A DNA stretch of 64,000 bases from Varroa destructor (Eukaryota; Arthropoda; Arachnida; Mesostigmata; Varroidae): the NCBI RefSeq assembly GCF_002443255.2, contig NW_019211460.1, forward strand, positions 30,903,956 through 30,967,955. Direction: 5' to 3'. Shown here in pieces: positions 38,260 to 50,500 of the stretch (position 1 is the first letter of the stretch; every line of letters begins with the position of its first letter). The notes under the pieces were generated by a model that saw nothing but the letters and a program-made list of their open reading frames with translations, was not told where the DNA came from and did no database searches. The position numbers were made by a program, and so were the translations under genes.

Positions 38260-38261
<2 letters not shown>
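29285..38261. other. Gene-poor stretch, no gene seen
   Basis: Nine kilobases between the FBXO38-like start and the tail of the polyglutamine gene. All open frames are short and none has convincing splice sites or a known domain. Small TA repeats occur near 29911, 30799, 31660 and 35263, and a perfect palindrome lies at 34372-34401. Confidence 0.55.
34372..34401. repeat. 30-bp perfect palindrome
   Basis: Fifteen consecutive base pairs match around the centre 34386/34387 with no spacer; the half-site is GAATTTCGAGGTATT. Symmetry breaks at the next base on each side. It lies in gene-free DNA, so no target gene can be named. Confidence 0.95.

Positions 38262-38300
<39 letters not shown>
38262..38300. 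repeat. (TA)n microsatellite
   Basis: About 39 bases of pure AT dinucleotide repeat, starting about 95 bases downstream of the stop codon of the polyglutamine gene. It would lie in or just past its 3' UTR. Confidence 0.95.
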
Positions 38301-38301
<1 letters not shown>

Positions 38302-38393
38302 CACGGGGCGTCTACTAGCTGAATTTAAATATCACCTGCTACGTATAAAAGTGATTGAACAGGCACTCGTTGCATCTAGCATCGTAGAATGCA

Positions 38394-41300
38394 TCAATAA
38401 ACTGTTCGTAAGTCGCTGCCTGGTGAATCGATATCGCCTTCAGGGAAAGTTTCGTGAAGTATATCAAGGAGTGTCTGCGCCTCCCGAAAAACATCGGCGT
38501 CTCCTTTTGTTCCCTGAAACCAGGAGCGTGGCCTTTGTCGGCTGCGTCGCTCTGTCAATTCTGCCACCACAGAAACATCACTACAAGTACTGCCAGTTCG
38601 ATTTTGATGTTGGTGTCCTCTTTTATTAATACCTGCTGCTACTTTACGCGTTGGCACGCCACGGCTATTGTACTGTTGGGTATTTTGTGGGGTCCACGGA
38701 AGGGGTGACATGTTGTCCCGTGAAGTAATACTTTCCACCGAATCTTTGGAAGTGTTTAGAAGGCGTTCGGCTGTTGCAAGGTGAGCCCGTAGCTCTACGG
38801 CTGACTGTGGCTGTTGTTGCTGCTGCTCTTGTTGTTGTTGTTGCTCCTGCTGTTGCTGCTGCTGCTGCTGCTGCCACTGCTGGCATTGCTGTTCGTTTGC
38901 GTGCTCTAAATTACGATTACTGTATTGGGGACTGTCAAAAACGGAGAAATCTGCTACCCAATCATCTGTGGCAGCTGACAGCTGCTGTTGGCTATCGGCG
39001 CTGGCCGTTCGAAGGCTGCCAAACGAAGCGCTAGGTGAACCGTGCGGCTGGGCGTGTGATGGGCTCCCAGGTGACGGCAGACCGTCGCCATCAAGGTAGA
39101 AACTCTTCCTAGGGCAATCGGCCTCAGCCTCCGGAACACTGGTGGAGCAGTCGCAACCGTGGAGTTTTTGTGACGAGTCAGGCCCTAGCGGGTTCAGTGT
39201 AATTGGCGCCCATAGACCCTGAGAGTCCACCCATAAGAATCTCGAGTTCACGTCGTCTTCGTCCTCGTCGTCGTCCGTGCTCGCTACGAGCGAAATCATC
39301 TGGTTTAGCTGTTCGGTAGCCTCAAGATCGGCACACATCTGCCCTTTCTTATTTTTGTTGGCAAATCGCTTTTGTTCTGTTTTTCGTGCACTTCCCAGGG
39401 AAAGAAGCTTGTTAGAGCCGTAACGCCGAAACGTGAACAGGCCTCGACGTCTGTCTGAGGTCGTTTGCGCAGAACTTGGCGATGTCATGGCAAGCCCCGG
39501 ATCCTGTGCATGAACAACTTCCCACGTAGACTTCGCTGAGCTGGCGTTTGAGGGTGAATCAACCCATGAATGATTCCATAATGACGAGTCGCCACTTCGA
39601 GTTACGTTGTAGCGCCATGAGAAACTTTCTGAAATTGATGTACCCTCGTGTCCGATGGGAGATCCATGAAGAGGCGAATCTTCTGGATTCTCTTGTGCCA
39701 CTTTCATAAGCGATTTGATTCCATGTTTTAACGGGGGAGGTGTTTTACTTTCTTCTTTAGTGGGCTTGCTGTTGAACTTTCTTCTGGAGAAAAACCTTCG
39801 CGCTTTTTTAGCTCCAAAATTACCGTAACTAATAGATCTGTCTTTCGTGGACTGAGCCTCTTCTGAAGACTCTCGGGTTCCATTTGGCGCCTTTGTTGTT
39901 AGGGGATCAAAGTGGTCGGACTGAGCCTTGGTCGAAATGCCACCTATTTTGAACGTACATGTAAAAGACTCGGTTGAGTCCTTTTTTCGAAACAATAAAC
40001 CACGGTTGGATTCTTTCACTTCAGGCAAATTATTTAGTTTTTCTAAATGCGTAGGAGGAGGCTGAAGGCTGATATTTCGAAGTCGCTCAATTGTTCCTGC
40101 CGTTTCACTTGGCTTGGCCTCGATAACCGGAGCGGCATCTTTCCGCCTCCGAAATAAGTTGAGCCTTCTCCGAAGTTTATTCTGACATTCAGGCGTATTG
40201 GTCGGCGTGAAAAGTGTCGCTGGCGGTGGTGAGGTGTCGACAACAAAGTCATTCCGGATGGCCTGGAAAACAAAAGGCATCGTTATGTAGTGACTGCGCC
40301 AAAAATTATATAGATATAAATGTATGCATAAAAATTTCTTTCTGATAGCGCTGTCTCACAAATCTAACTGTACTGTGTAAAGCAAAGAATAGTATTCATT
40401 CAACATTTCTGAAAGCTTATGTAGAAACATTCAGGTTTTATATTCCTAGATAGCTGCTGCAAAACGTATTTTGTTCTGCTAAGCTCTGAAATGGATGGAA
40501 ATTAATCAGTATTGTATTAAAACTATTTACTTGTATATCGGTAATAGCGTGGTTACTTGTTAAGTGGTAGGGTCAACTCATTACGTAACAACAAAACGAC
40601 AAACAATTTTCTCGGGCTTTATTGGTGCTGAGGATACAGCTATTGATTTAATCATTAATTTTATTAAAAATGAAACATTAACCGTAGTTATATAAATCAA
40701 GGAAATGGACTCGGCAATAATAAACAAAATTGAGTCATAATTATAAATAAGTTTCGCTCGTCCTTATTATATGTCGTTAAGGAAGCCTAAGAAAACACGT
40801 TCTCAGTTCAAGCAGGATATGCAGATCTTCATCGTTTCGTTCATTTTAGCGAATGCTAGTAAGGAGTGCCGATGTGCAGTCCATTAATATTAAAGTCCAT
40901 TTCTTGCTTAGAAAGCAATTGCCAACAGGACAATTATTCTTCCTCTATAAGCAACAGAAACTGCCAATGTGAATACATTTGTAACAAGTAGTATCAAAGG
41001 ACTATGGCTGGCATTATTACTGTATTATGAGCTAAACTTGCCATGGTAAAAGTCAAGAAAAATTTGCCAGAAAAAAATGTGTTCTCCGCTGAAACGAATC
41101 GTGGATTGTATTTTAATTATACCGGCCAATAATTGCGACAAATGCACTTGCGAAAAGATATACTCTTATACAAGAAAATAACATATATAAACATAACATA
41201 TTTAATGGGTGGATTGATTTGCGTCTATTGCAACAAAATCAACTAATAACAACAATTTCTAAAAACGTCATTGTGGTTTTGACTAAATTTACGACTTGGC

Positions 41301-41621
41301 ATAAATTAGTGTGTGCTTAGTAGAATTTAATTCGGGAACACTGTTTTCTGTAATATATAATAGAATAAAAAACGTCGCCGTCTTCCTGACAGTTGAAACA
41401 AAATCCATTTTAAGATAAACATGAAATTTATCAAGATAACGTCCTAGTCGGCGGACATCAAAAGATCCATAACGCTCTCTACTAGCATCGTTGTACATAA
41501 AAAAAACACCAACCTGAAATTCGCGTTCACCTTCACATAAGACTTCCTCACGGACTGTTACTTCACTGACGCCGCGTGCTCCACGCCACTCGGACTCCGG
41601 TCGGGCCCGAAGGAAGAACAT
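38394..41621 (-). CDS. Uncharacterised polyglutamine protein with basic-aromatic repeats, 2 exons
   Basis: Not recognised. The main exon 38394-40262 is an 1869-base open frame entered through the acceptor TTTTGTTTTCCAG. A phase-0 exon 41514-41621, starting MFFLRARPESEW and ending CAG before the donor GTTGGT, joins it to give about 658 residues. If that exon is wrong, an in-frame ATG at 40280 lies inside the acceptor tract. Seen: no signal peptide or membrane segment; a Ser/Pro-rich, probably disordered chain; four similar short motifs in the N-terminal half, LNLFRRRKD (about 70-78), GLLFRKKD (about 124-131), ARRFFSRRKF and GLFTFRRYG; an acidic patch TDDDEDEDD; a Q tract with scattered Glu in the C-terminal third (plus-strand 38806-38900); and a possible helical end, ADVFREAQTLLDILHETF. 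Regulatory or scaffold roles are possible but not shown. Confidence 0.7.
38806..38900 (-). repeat. Coding CAG/CAA-rich tract
   Basis: Glutamine-codon repeat inside the uncharacterised 658-residue protein. CAG and CAA are mixed and broken by GAG (Glu), which usually slows length change compared with pure CAG runs. Confidence 0.9.
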
Positions 41622-44600
41622 GCCCTTCGATCAGTTTTTTTTTTTTGTTGGGTTAGCTGTCTGCTAGGAACTATAGAAGCGATCGGCAGTGAATAACATA
41701 AATGAACAAAACACGCTGTGAAAAACACCGCTTCGTTATGGCACAGGAATTCCCTCCTACGTATTCGATTAGGCCGCCGCGCTCTTTAGCTCTTTCAGCG
41801 ATTATTAGACAGTCGGAATCCCATGAAATACGCTGAATGAGTGAATACTTTCTGACTACTTGCCTTGGCTAGATTTGGTTGTTATTGTTATCGTTGTTCA
41901 TTTTTTTCTCCAATTGAAGACCTATCACACAGCCCATCACTAGATAGTCATCACCAAACGGCTCGGGAGGACGCAAAGGTACGAAACAGTACGTAGTAGG
42001 CGTGTATGGCTGAAGAAAAATAAATGCGACAATCAAACGCGAAAAGCACCATCATAGGTTGAATTGGCTAGTATTTACTGATAAATCGATCGTCCTGATG
42101 AACTTGACTCCCTCAACCTCTACCCACTGTAGTCGACTGCGGTTCATTCTTTTACTGCGCAGCCTGTTATCAACTTCTTTATACCGTCAGATCAGCTTAT
42201 CGCCTACCTGTAGTCGTTCGAGGAGTCATACGCATCTATGTCGGCGGAAACACTGCATTTTGACCGCAGCGACTTTGTAGTAAGCCTCGTAACGATTTCA
42301 CTGCCTACAAAATATAGAAAGATCGCAGCTACAAAATTAGCGTAAACTGTATTGTAAACAACAGTGGTACCCAGCCCTGTCGTTGCTCGACAGCAGTCGC
42401 TCAAAATTAGCTCAGCCTAATTTCACTGCTTACCCTGCATCGCTTCAAATGGCACTGATTTAGGCATTGCCTTAGTAGAGCCGTGTTCAAAGTCTGCCCC
42501 TGAAAAAGCTAATCGTTATCTCTGTTAAGAGTTCTTGGAATATATTAGAAATTCACTTGATTGTCTTCCGTCAGACTAGTATGTTTTTTTGTGTTAAAGG
42601 TTATCCATGATTTAGCGAAGATAAGGTAGAACAGCACATCGAGACGACCACTTCACACCGTTGGCAGGATTTATGTAGTACCAGCTGTAGTACTGCTACT
42701 TGACAAAACGGATTAACAAAGCAATTCTCATATTTTTCCAGCTGTCATCTATTATTACGACCGCTTCGTCGAATGTCGGTTGGCCGAAGTCAGACAAGCG
42801 TATTACTGCTGATGCGCATTGACCCTCGATGATTCCCGATCATACGACACTGACCTACGCACGCACAGCGTATCTATACAGGCTTAGTACAGGGTGGATT
42901 TTACAGCACAAGTGGCGCTGCTGCTGTCGTTGAGATCTGAATCTCCTCCATCTGCCCGACCGATTGCTTTGTACATCTTTCGAGAGTAGTGAGTGAATCG
43001 GCTGCTGTCGCCGTTGTCCATTGCGGCTAGCGAGGGATGATCCCTTAGTGGCAGAGGTGGGCTTCCCTTTTCCCGCTCTGATACAAACGGCGGTGCGTCT
43101 CTCGCAGCGGAGGCGCCGAGACGTTAAGATGAGGGGCGAGAACCAACGGCCGAGAGCAAATAGGAAAGGGATGGAAACCCGCGAGCGAAGAGAAATGCTG
43201 ATCAACGTAGAGCATAATATCGAGAGAAAGGAAAAAAGAAAACAAAAGAGAGAGTAATCAAATGTACACTGTTTCGAAACGAAGTCTGTCACAACGAACT
43301 GATTTACCATATGGTACCATTGCACAAGCTTTCATCAAACTGCGTTCACCACTATATCATTGTTTATATCTGCAAACACACATATACATCAGATATGTAG
43401 GGGTGTAATAAAAGGAACACAAAAGTATTCGTACGGCTACAGTCATTTGTTAAATTATTTCGAATTAATGCGATGCAGAGCTATCCAGGACCAAGCTCTT
43501 CTGAAGTTGATTCCATAATACAATTGAGTCGTAGGACAAAATGGACTGATGCAGCTAATGAGGTTTTAACGGTACCTACGTGTTTAAATGGCGCCTACTG
43601 AATTTCACACCTTCACGTATCTGAGGCCTAGCGGTGACCAACGCAGACCAAGCCGGAAATTCATCGGTTTCACCTTATCGAGAGAAGTGCTAGCTATTGG
43701 ACTTATAAACGCCTAAAGCGGCTGATTTCCAATATTACCATTGATGTGAAAATAGATATAACAGTTGTCGATCTATCCACAGGCTTAAATTTATACTCTT
43801 TTTTCAGTAAAATCTTGGGGCTTTAATGGGCTTTGACATGCAGATAATACCACGGCCCTAGAGGCTGTAGAAGCACAGCAGACCGAATGGCAAGGTTTTT
43901 TTAGGAACGAACCACTTGATTTTTCACCCTTTCTGCAGTACTGCTATTAGCAACAACCAGCGTCGAGTTGTGAACTAACATGCTTGACTGGACGTATACA
44001 TAGCGTGACGTCGTATCGGAATAGCAGATTACTGAAGCTCGTTTTGCTGTTCGGTACAGCATCCTGATTTATTTTTTTTCGCTGTACCAAGATCTCACCT
44101 GCGAAGCGCGTACCTAAACGTGCCCCTCTTTCTACACTTCTAGCAACTAACCTTTACTGATTCAGCGATGTGCTTTGTGGAACTACTGCCTGGCAGGTAC
44201 CTCCGGACTACATTTCTTAACCCCGTATACGTTTTTATCTGGATACTAGCTACGGATATTTTATTGTATAGGTTAAGCCTCAGCTTATCGACTAACGTTA
44301 ATTTTTTCTGCATAAACTCTTTTGGCTTCTGCATCTGCAAGAAAAATTTCTTCGGCGATTTTGTTTTTCAGATTCGTACCACGAACGCTTTGGTAACCTC
44401 AAAATCAACGCAGAATAGGGATGACTTTATCATCATCATCCGACTCCAAACACAACGCGGTTGGCCAGTCGCTGCTGACCCCCAGTCGGAAGCTCATATG
44501 CCTGAACTTAGTTCTCAAATTTTATATGGCCAGGCGAAAGCGGGCGGTCGTGACGCCCAATTACCAAGACGTTCTCTCACTGCATCGCCCACGTCTCCCG

Positions 44601-47533
44601 CCACTCCACCGTTTCCACCCAAAACAGAGCGGATTGTCGCAGCCTATGCTGTTAGCTCGAAAAAGCGAGCGTTCTATAGCCACCCGACTTAACATTATCT
44701 AGCCGTATACGCATCTATCTATATGATCCTATAGTATGCTATTTAATTCCGTACATATATATATTTATTGATCCTGTCCTTGACTTTAGCAGTCGGGTAG
44801 GAAATGCTATGTGCGCCTCTTCTTTGCTATTGCCGACATAATAGATTTTCAACTGGTTTTTACAATTTAATTTCAAATTGAGCACTACACAAAGGAACAG
44901 ATAGAAATTACTTGAATCGATGATGGAGTTCTAATTCCTAATAGGACAGTTTAAGCTGATGCTAATGAGAATAGCTTTTCATGTGATGAACAAATACAAG
45001 GGCGAGATTCGCCAAGTTTGATCTAAAATATATTTCAGGTCCGTAGATGGTTCAGTTATTGAGTTATTTAGGTTTTTTTGGATGAACTACTAGTGGACCT
45101 AAATTGCGTCCTTAGGGCGACTTTGGCCTGTCTTTGGCCTGTCGGTTCTGCGGTAATAGCATATACTGAACTGGCTTTACTTTTTTGCACATAAATCCAT
45201 TTTTTTAGTCTATTTTTATATTCAAATATATACCTTCAAGTTTCTTTGCGCATCAAGAAAGTATGTCTAGAAAATATATATTTCAAAATCAACAACAAAT
45301 TGCCTTTAGCCGACAAGAATTGGCATAGGTGAGCCCAATTCGCCTTTGTGATTGCGTTTTATTAAAAAAACGTTTGGAGTAATCATAGTGCTTACTTTTC
45401 CGAGATGATCTCTCAGCTTATCGTTGGCTTTAATAGAACTAAAAGAACTGACGCAACTCAAAACTGACTTAATTAATTGTAGCCGTTTTGTACAGGAACC
45501 CACAAGATGCACATATTGAGCTCATTAATGGAACGGATCACGATAATCATCGTTCTTCAGATCTCTTCTGAAGTGCTTCTTAGATAGTATCTCGAGAAAG
45601 CGGGTAAATTTAGTGAACGAAACAGAGACTTAGTAGCAGAATGGCAGAAAACGGCGTTACTGAAAGGTAGGCTTTAGTGTGAGCCGACCTGTGGGTTGTG
45701 AAAGAGGGTCCAGCTCTTTCATTTATCAAATTATTTGATTATTGTTTACGGAATATGTACTGCCCAGAGAATAATATTCGTTAGCCCTCGTTTTATTTTT
45801 ACGTGCTTTGATTTGCTCTCGATTTGCACGTAGTCCCCGCCCAGTGCCGAAACGAAAACTCCGCGCCAACTGGGAGAGGATCCATGAGTGGAAAGGATGA
45901 GGCGGAGGGAGCGTGTTCTACTGTAAATACAACCACACAATACATACATACGAGGTACTGCACATGACTTCAACTAATTGCATAGAAGGGGTGGGCGTAA
46001 CAGCTTTTTATTATAAATAATGCTGTACAATAAATTGTAAGAGTGCCTATATTTCTCTAGTAAACAAACCGAATAATACCGCCTCGACTGGATACTTGCT
46101 TTAGTCAAAAATAGAGGACGAAAACCTTTGTGTTAGGTGCATTCTCTCTGTTGACTGTTCCATAAATGGAACGCAAAACGCTTTGTACAGTATTGCGCTT
46201 CATGTGTATCATCGCGTATCTACCATTATTCAAGCAGTGAACTAATGTGACCCTTCTTTAGATTGGATACGGATATGATAGCTTCTAATTAAATTGTGAG
46301 TTGTTATTTTGATCCTTGCAAGCCTCGTTCTTTTTTTTGTATCACCAGCGTTCCCTGATCTGAAGTTAGCCCTGCGTTGTCAAGGTATAACGGAGGTTAC
46401 CCCTTTAGCTACTCTTCGATAATCGTGAAATCACAATTTAGGCCAGGTCAGAAGAAAGTATGACAGAGATTGCAAACTTCCAGGAACATCAAAGTATGGT
46501 TATAATAACTATGTTTAATTTAATATTTCTTTCTTAAGTTTAATCAGTATCTCTGTTCTAATTAAGAAATACAAAAAACACTAACCCAAGACGCGGAGAT
46601 TCGGCTCTCGATTTGTTCATTATGAATAATAAGTTTTTCGTAGTGCAATCTTTATTACTCAAATTAAAGTAGTCAACATACTGCTAAGTCTTTCATTTTC
46701 ATTTTTTTTTTTGGCACACTTCTGTTTATGTGCATCTCGTCGCATATTTATTGACTAGACATGCACCTAACCTATATATGAATGCGTTAATAATACTTTT
46801 ACTTATTACTGAAAGTACTAACTATCAAAGCAATGGATCTGCCTGGTCCTTTTGAAATATTACATGCAAGTTATTTTTGTTTTCTCTCATGCCATTGTAC
46901 AATCATTAAGAGCTGTCTAGGTTTATCTGTAGATAAAGGTTTCTGTCGTATGGACGTTCGCAAAAGGGTTTTAGACCTTTAAATATATATCGTTCTGGGG
47001 CTTATTTGGGTTATGTCTTGGGGTGTGGGCACTTTTACGGATGCTCTAAATATCTGGCAGAGAAATTTGGAAGTATTAAAATTGAATACATTGTATTAGG
47101 TTCCAATATACCTCTATTTTCAACAGGTTTAATCGCAGGTTTTAAATTCAGTTATAGACTGTCTCTATTACCAAATATTCTATCAAGCACTATGGCTAGA
47201 ACAATATCTTCGCTGTTGTCGCCAGAGGTTGGTTATTGTGTTTTATGACATGCTATCTGTAATATGTGTTGGTAAGATTTATAAATTCAATCTTTGCGAA
47301 TAAAAAGAAACGTCTGTATGCTAGAACATCAGAGCAATAGGGAGTACCAGAATCATTTTCGAAACGGTCCGAATTATAGTCAAACGTTCCCACAGTAATG
47401 CCTCTCCATTTAAAGCTCCTTGACGTTTAATATGTGTGTTCACAGAGACCTAAAAAAGCGAAAAGAATGTGATAGTTATATTATAACACCAACAAAGCTT
47501 TTTTTCGACTATTTCTAGGTACAAATTGCGAAA
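41622..47533. other. Intergenic between two divergent genes
   Basis: Lies between the 5' ends of the polyglutamine gene (minus) and the asteroid gene (plus), so both promoters should be here. A GC-richer part at about 42700-43250 has a 156-codon frame on the minus strand, without recognised domains. Another coding-like patch, at 44372-44702, is listed separately. No TATA or initiator could be assigned with confidence. Confidence 0.5.
44372..44702 (+). CDS. Possible exon of unrecognised gene (two overlapping frames)
   Basis: A TTTTGTTTTTCAG acceptor at 44371 is followed by an open frame to 44692. A second frame, ATG at 44421 to the stop at 44702, encodes 93 residues containing GQSLLTPSRKLI and YMARRKRAVVTPNYQDVL. 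GC content rises here relative to the flanks. I cannot tell which frame, if either, is translated, and I recognise neither product. Confidence 0.25.
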
Positions 47534-50500
47534 ATGGGCGTAAAAAATCTTCGTGGGTTGATAGAATGTAATCCTTCTCTACAACAACGACACTTCCTTC
47601 ATGGTGGCACCGTGGTTATTGACGGGTAAGCAAGCTACTAGCTATAAGCAATTATAACAGGTTTGTTTATAGTTAATACATAGTTGGTTTTTTTGCACCT
47701 GTTCTTCAAAGCTTATTTTGTCTAATTTAATCTGATAATCTTGTCATCTTTGCTCTTTTTTTATCTTTTATGGGAAAGAATTTTATAACTATGTATGGTA
47801 TTATACCAGATATCTTGTCGGTAAAAGGAACAGATGATTCGGAAACGTTCTACTAAGCTTTTGATTTTGTATTATGTTTCAGCTGGAATCTTGCATTTCG
47901 TTTATATCTCGAAGCCTCATTCGATTGCATACTCGGAGGCGAGTACTCTCGGTACGCCGACGCAGTCCGTTGGTTGGTAGATTTTTTAGCGCTAATTCTT
48001 TACCGTAGCATATTTTACTTCACTTAAAAACTAAACTGTTCGTTAAAATATCATTTTTTCTCTCGGCAAAGGCACAAAGGCGGATTCGTTCAATACGAAT
48101 CTGCTTGAAACATTTCGACTGACATAAAGCCGGTAAGAACAAGTCTCAGGATAATAAAAACAATTGACCATATACATTGCATCGCACTCATTTAGAAGCA
48201 CCATCTCCTGTTACATAAAGCTTTGTTTCCCGCTTAGTTCAGTTTTAAACGAGTTTCACCTTCAAAATACGATTATAAGCCGCACAATGATTAGAAATCT
48301 TCAATCACGGATTATACGAAAAAGGTTTTCATATCTCGATAATTGTGTTTACACGTCTTCTTTATTCTGTTCCAGTTACTTCCGGTTATATAAGGACGCG
48401 AATGTCCACTGCGTGGTAATGCTGGACGGCGCGTATGATCCATCAAATAGCAAACTTCGAACTATTCAAAAACGCAATATGGATCGTATTAGTCAAATGA
48501 AGCGTCTGAAGGTACCGAATTGCATGCCGTCAAACCAATACGACTGTATATTAAATATTTATATCAGTCTTCTATGAAGTTTAATTCTCATGCGCCTGTT
48601 TACCGCAAAATTTTACATCGTCGTTTCATGTACACTCACTGTTGTATTTATCTAATAGAAAAAGTTAAACGTAAATATACCTGCTTTTGTCTGACTTGGT
48701 TTCCGGTAACAAGGGGGCCGATGCTGAGAAAATTAAAGTTATGCCGCCATTGGCCACGGATGTGTACAGAACAGTTCTTGCCGATTTAGACGTCGAGGTA
48801 TACAAACTTATTCAATACAAGTTGCATTCAATGAATTACTCAGAAAAAACTTCACAGACCTCACATATGTATATTGGACACTAATAACAAAGTTAGATTT
48901 TTACTTATGTTAGTCTTGATCAGTTTCATTGATTGATCCGCTGTGATTATAAAGGGATCTAGAGTTTTTCTAGCCTAACCAACTATTCAATATATAAAAA
49001 ACGAAAGTCGAAGTTTATACGTCTGGTTTTATAGCTTAGCACACAGAAACTACAGAACTACCACTGAACTTTCATCATTTGTAGCACAGAGGTTACACTC
49101 TAAATTAGTTTGTAAAAAAACAAGATCGTTACTGATAGCCGAGATGAACATGTAGAGACCTGTTGTGATTGAGAAGCTGTTTCAGTGGACCCAGCTTTAC
49201 ATAAAAATTTAACCATTAAGAGAATAACGAATTGTGTATCCTGCGTTCCCTTTTCAGATGATTCAGTGTGTTTTTGAAGCAGACGAACACATTGCTCGTC
49301 GAGCAAATCAACTAAATTGTCCTGTCATTTCTGATGACTCTGACTTTTTTGTTTATGATTTGAAGGGTGGCTTAATTCCATTAAGCTCGCTTAACCGCGA
49401 AACGACTATGAAACAGTTGAACCCGAACGGGCCGACTGTTAAAGGTAAACCATGCCCAAAAGACGCCATACATAGGCATCATTTATAGTGAAATAAAATG
49501 AAAAAGTTAATTTACAAGAGTATCTGAGTAATATTACTAACGTATATTAGCTCACCTAAAATCTCTGTAAAAGAGTAGAACGATATTTCATTTGAATATT
49601 AATCAAATCGTACGCGCGACATGGGCAGCCCTTGAAGTGCAGCTACATAAGCTTTTTATGCAAGCTCGATAATTACTTTGAAGATGCGGCTTGAAGTTTC
49701 GCCAAAGACTTCAAATATATCACTGTGCATCGTAAACATTAATCATAAGTTCCTTTGCAATTGAGGTACGCCTTTTTCCTTATTTTATCAATTCTACGCT
49801 GTGATTTGTATTTCTATACTGAGATTGCCATCTAAATTAAATGCTTTGTATTTTGAATTCAGGCATTGATTGCAAAATATACAAAGTCGAAAATCTACTC
49901 AACAAGTTCAACCCCGAATTCAATCGGGAACTGCTTCCACTCTTCGGCACCATTGTTGGCAACGATTTTGTGGCAGAGGTAACTGTATTATCGCAAATTA
50001 TTATTATCGTATCGCAAAGCAATGCCTTATCTTTAGTATTTTATTCTAAACTGTTTCGCTGCATACATTAGTCAATTAATATAAGGTCTTTATAATAATA
50101 ATAATGTTAAAGTATCGTCGACTAAGGTTTACTATAAACGAGTGGCTTAAGAACCACAATTATTATTATTGCTAACAAAAATAAAGTTCACCAACTAATT
50201 ACTCTTCCGAAATTTCTGTTCATTCCTTCCAACCTTTCATATGTCTACTGTACATGATACGGATGACAAATTACGATACGTTTCGACAAATACGACAAAT
50301 AGGATACGTTTTCTCATTTTTTCCAAACAATACGTGCACCGCGCGACTGTAGGCTACACTATAACCCGCCACACGCAACAATGGTAGCCATGCTCAGCTT
50401 TCTATCGCGACAGAAATCGCTTGAAGAGTGTATAGACATTGTGCTAAGGTGTGTAGAATAACAGATATTTGTTAGCAATCTAGTTTTATTCGTTGTTTAG

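Noticed and set aside
38351..39034. Plus-strand frames overlapping the polyQ gene
   Set aside because: They are shadows of the real minus-strand exon, including poly-Ala/Val runs read from the antisense of the CAG tract.
42855..43325. 156-codon minus-strand frame
   Set aside because: Basic and Ser-rich with a hydrophobic start, opposite a purine-rich strand with its own 78-codon frame. It looks like composition bias in a GC-rich promoter-like region.
47006..47248. 80-codon plus frame upstream of asteroid
   Set aside because: No splice link into the asteroid start and no domain; the family start MGVKNLRG is at 47534.
48164..48577. 137-codon plus frame across asteroid exon 3
   Set aside because: It reads intron sequence into exon 3; the family alignment gives exon bounds 48376-48511.
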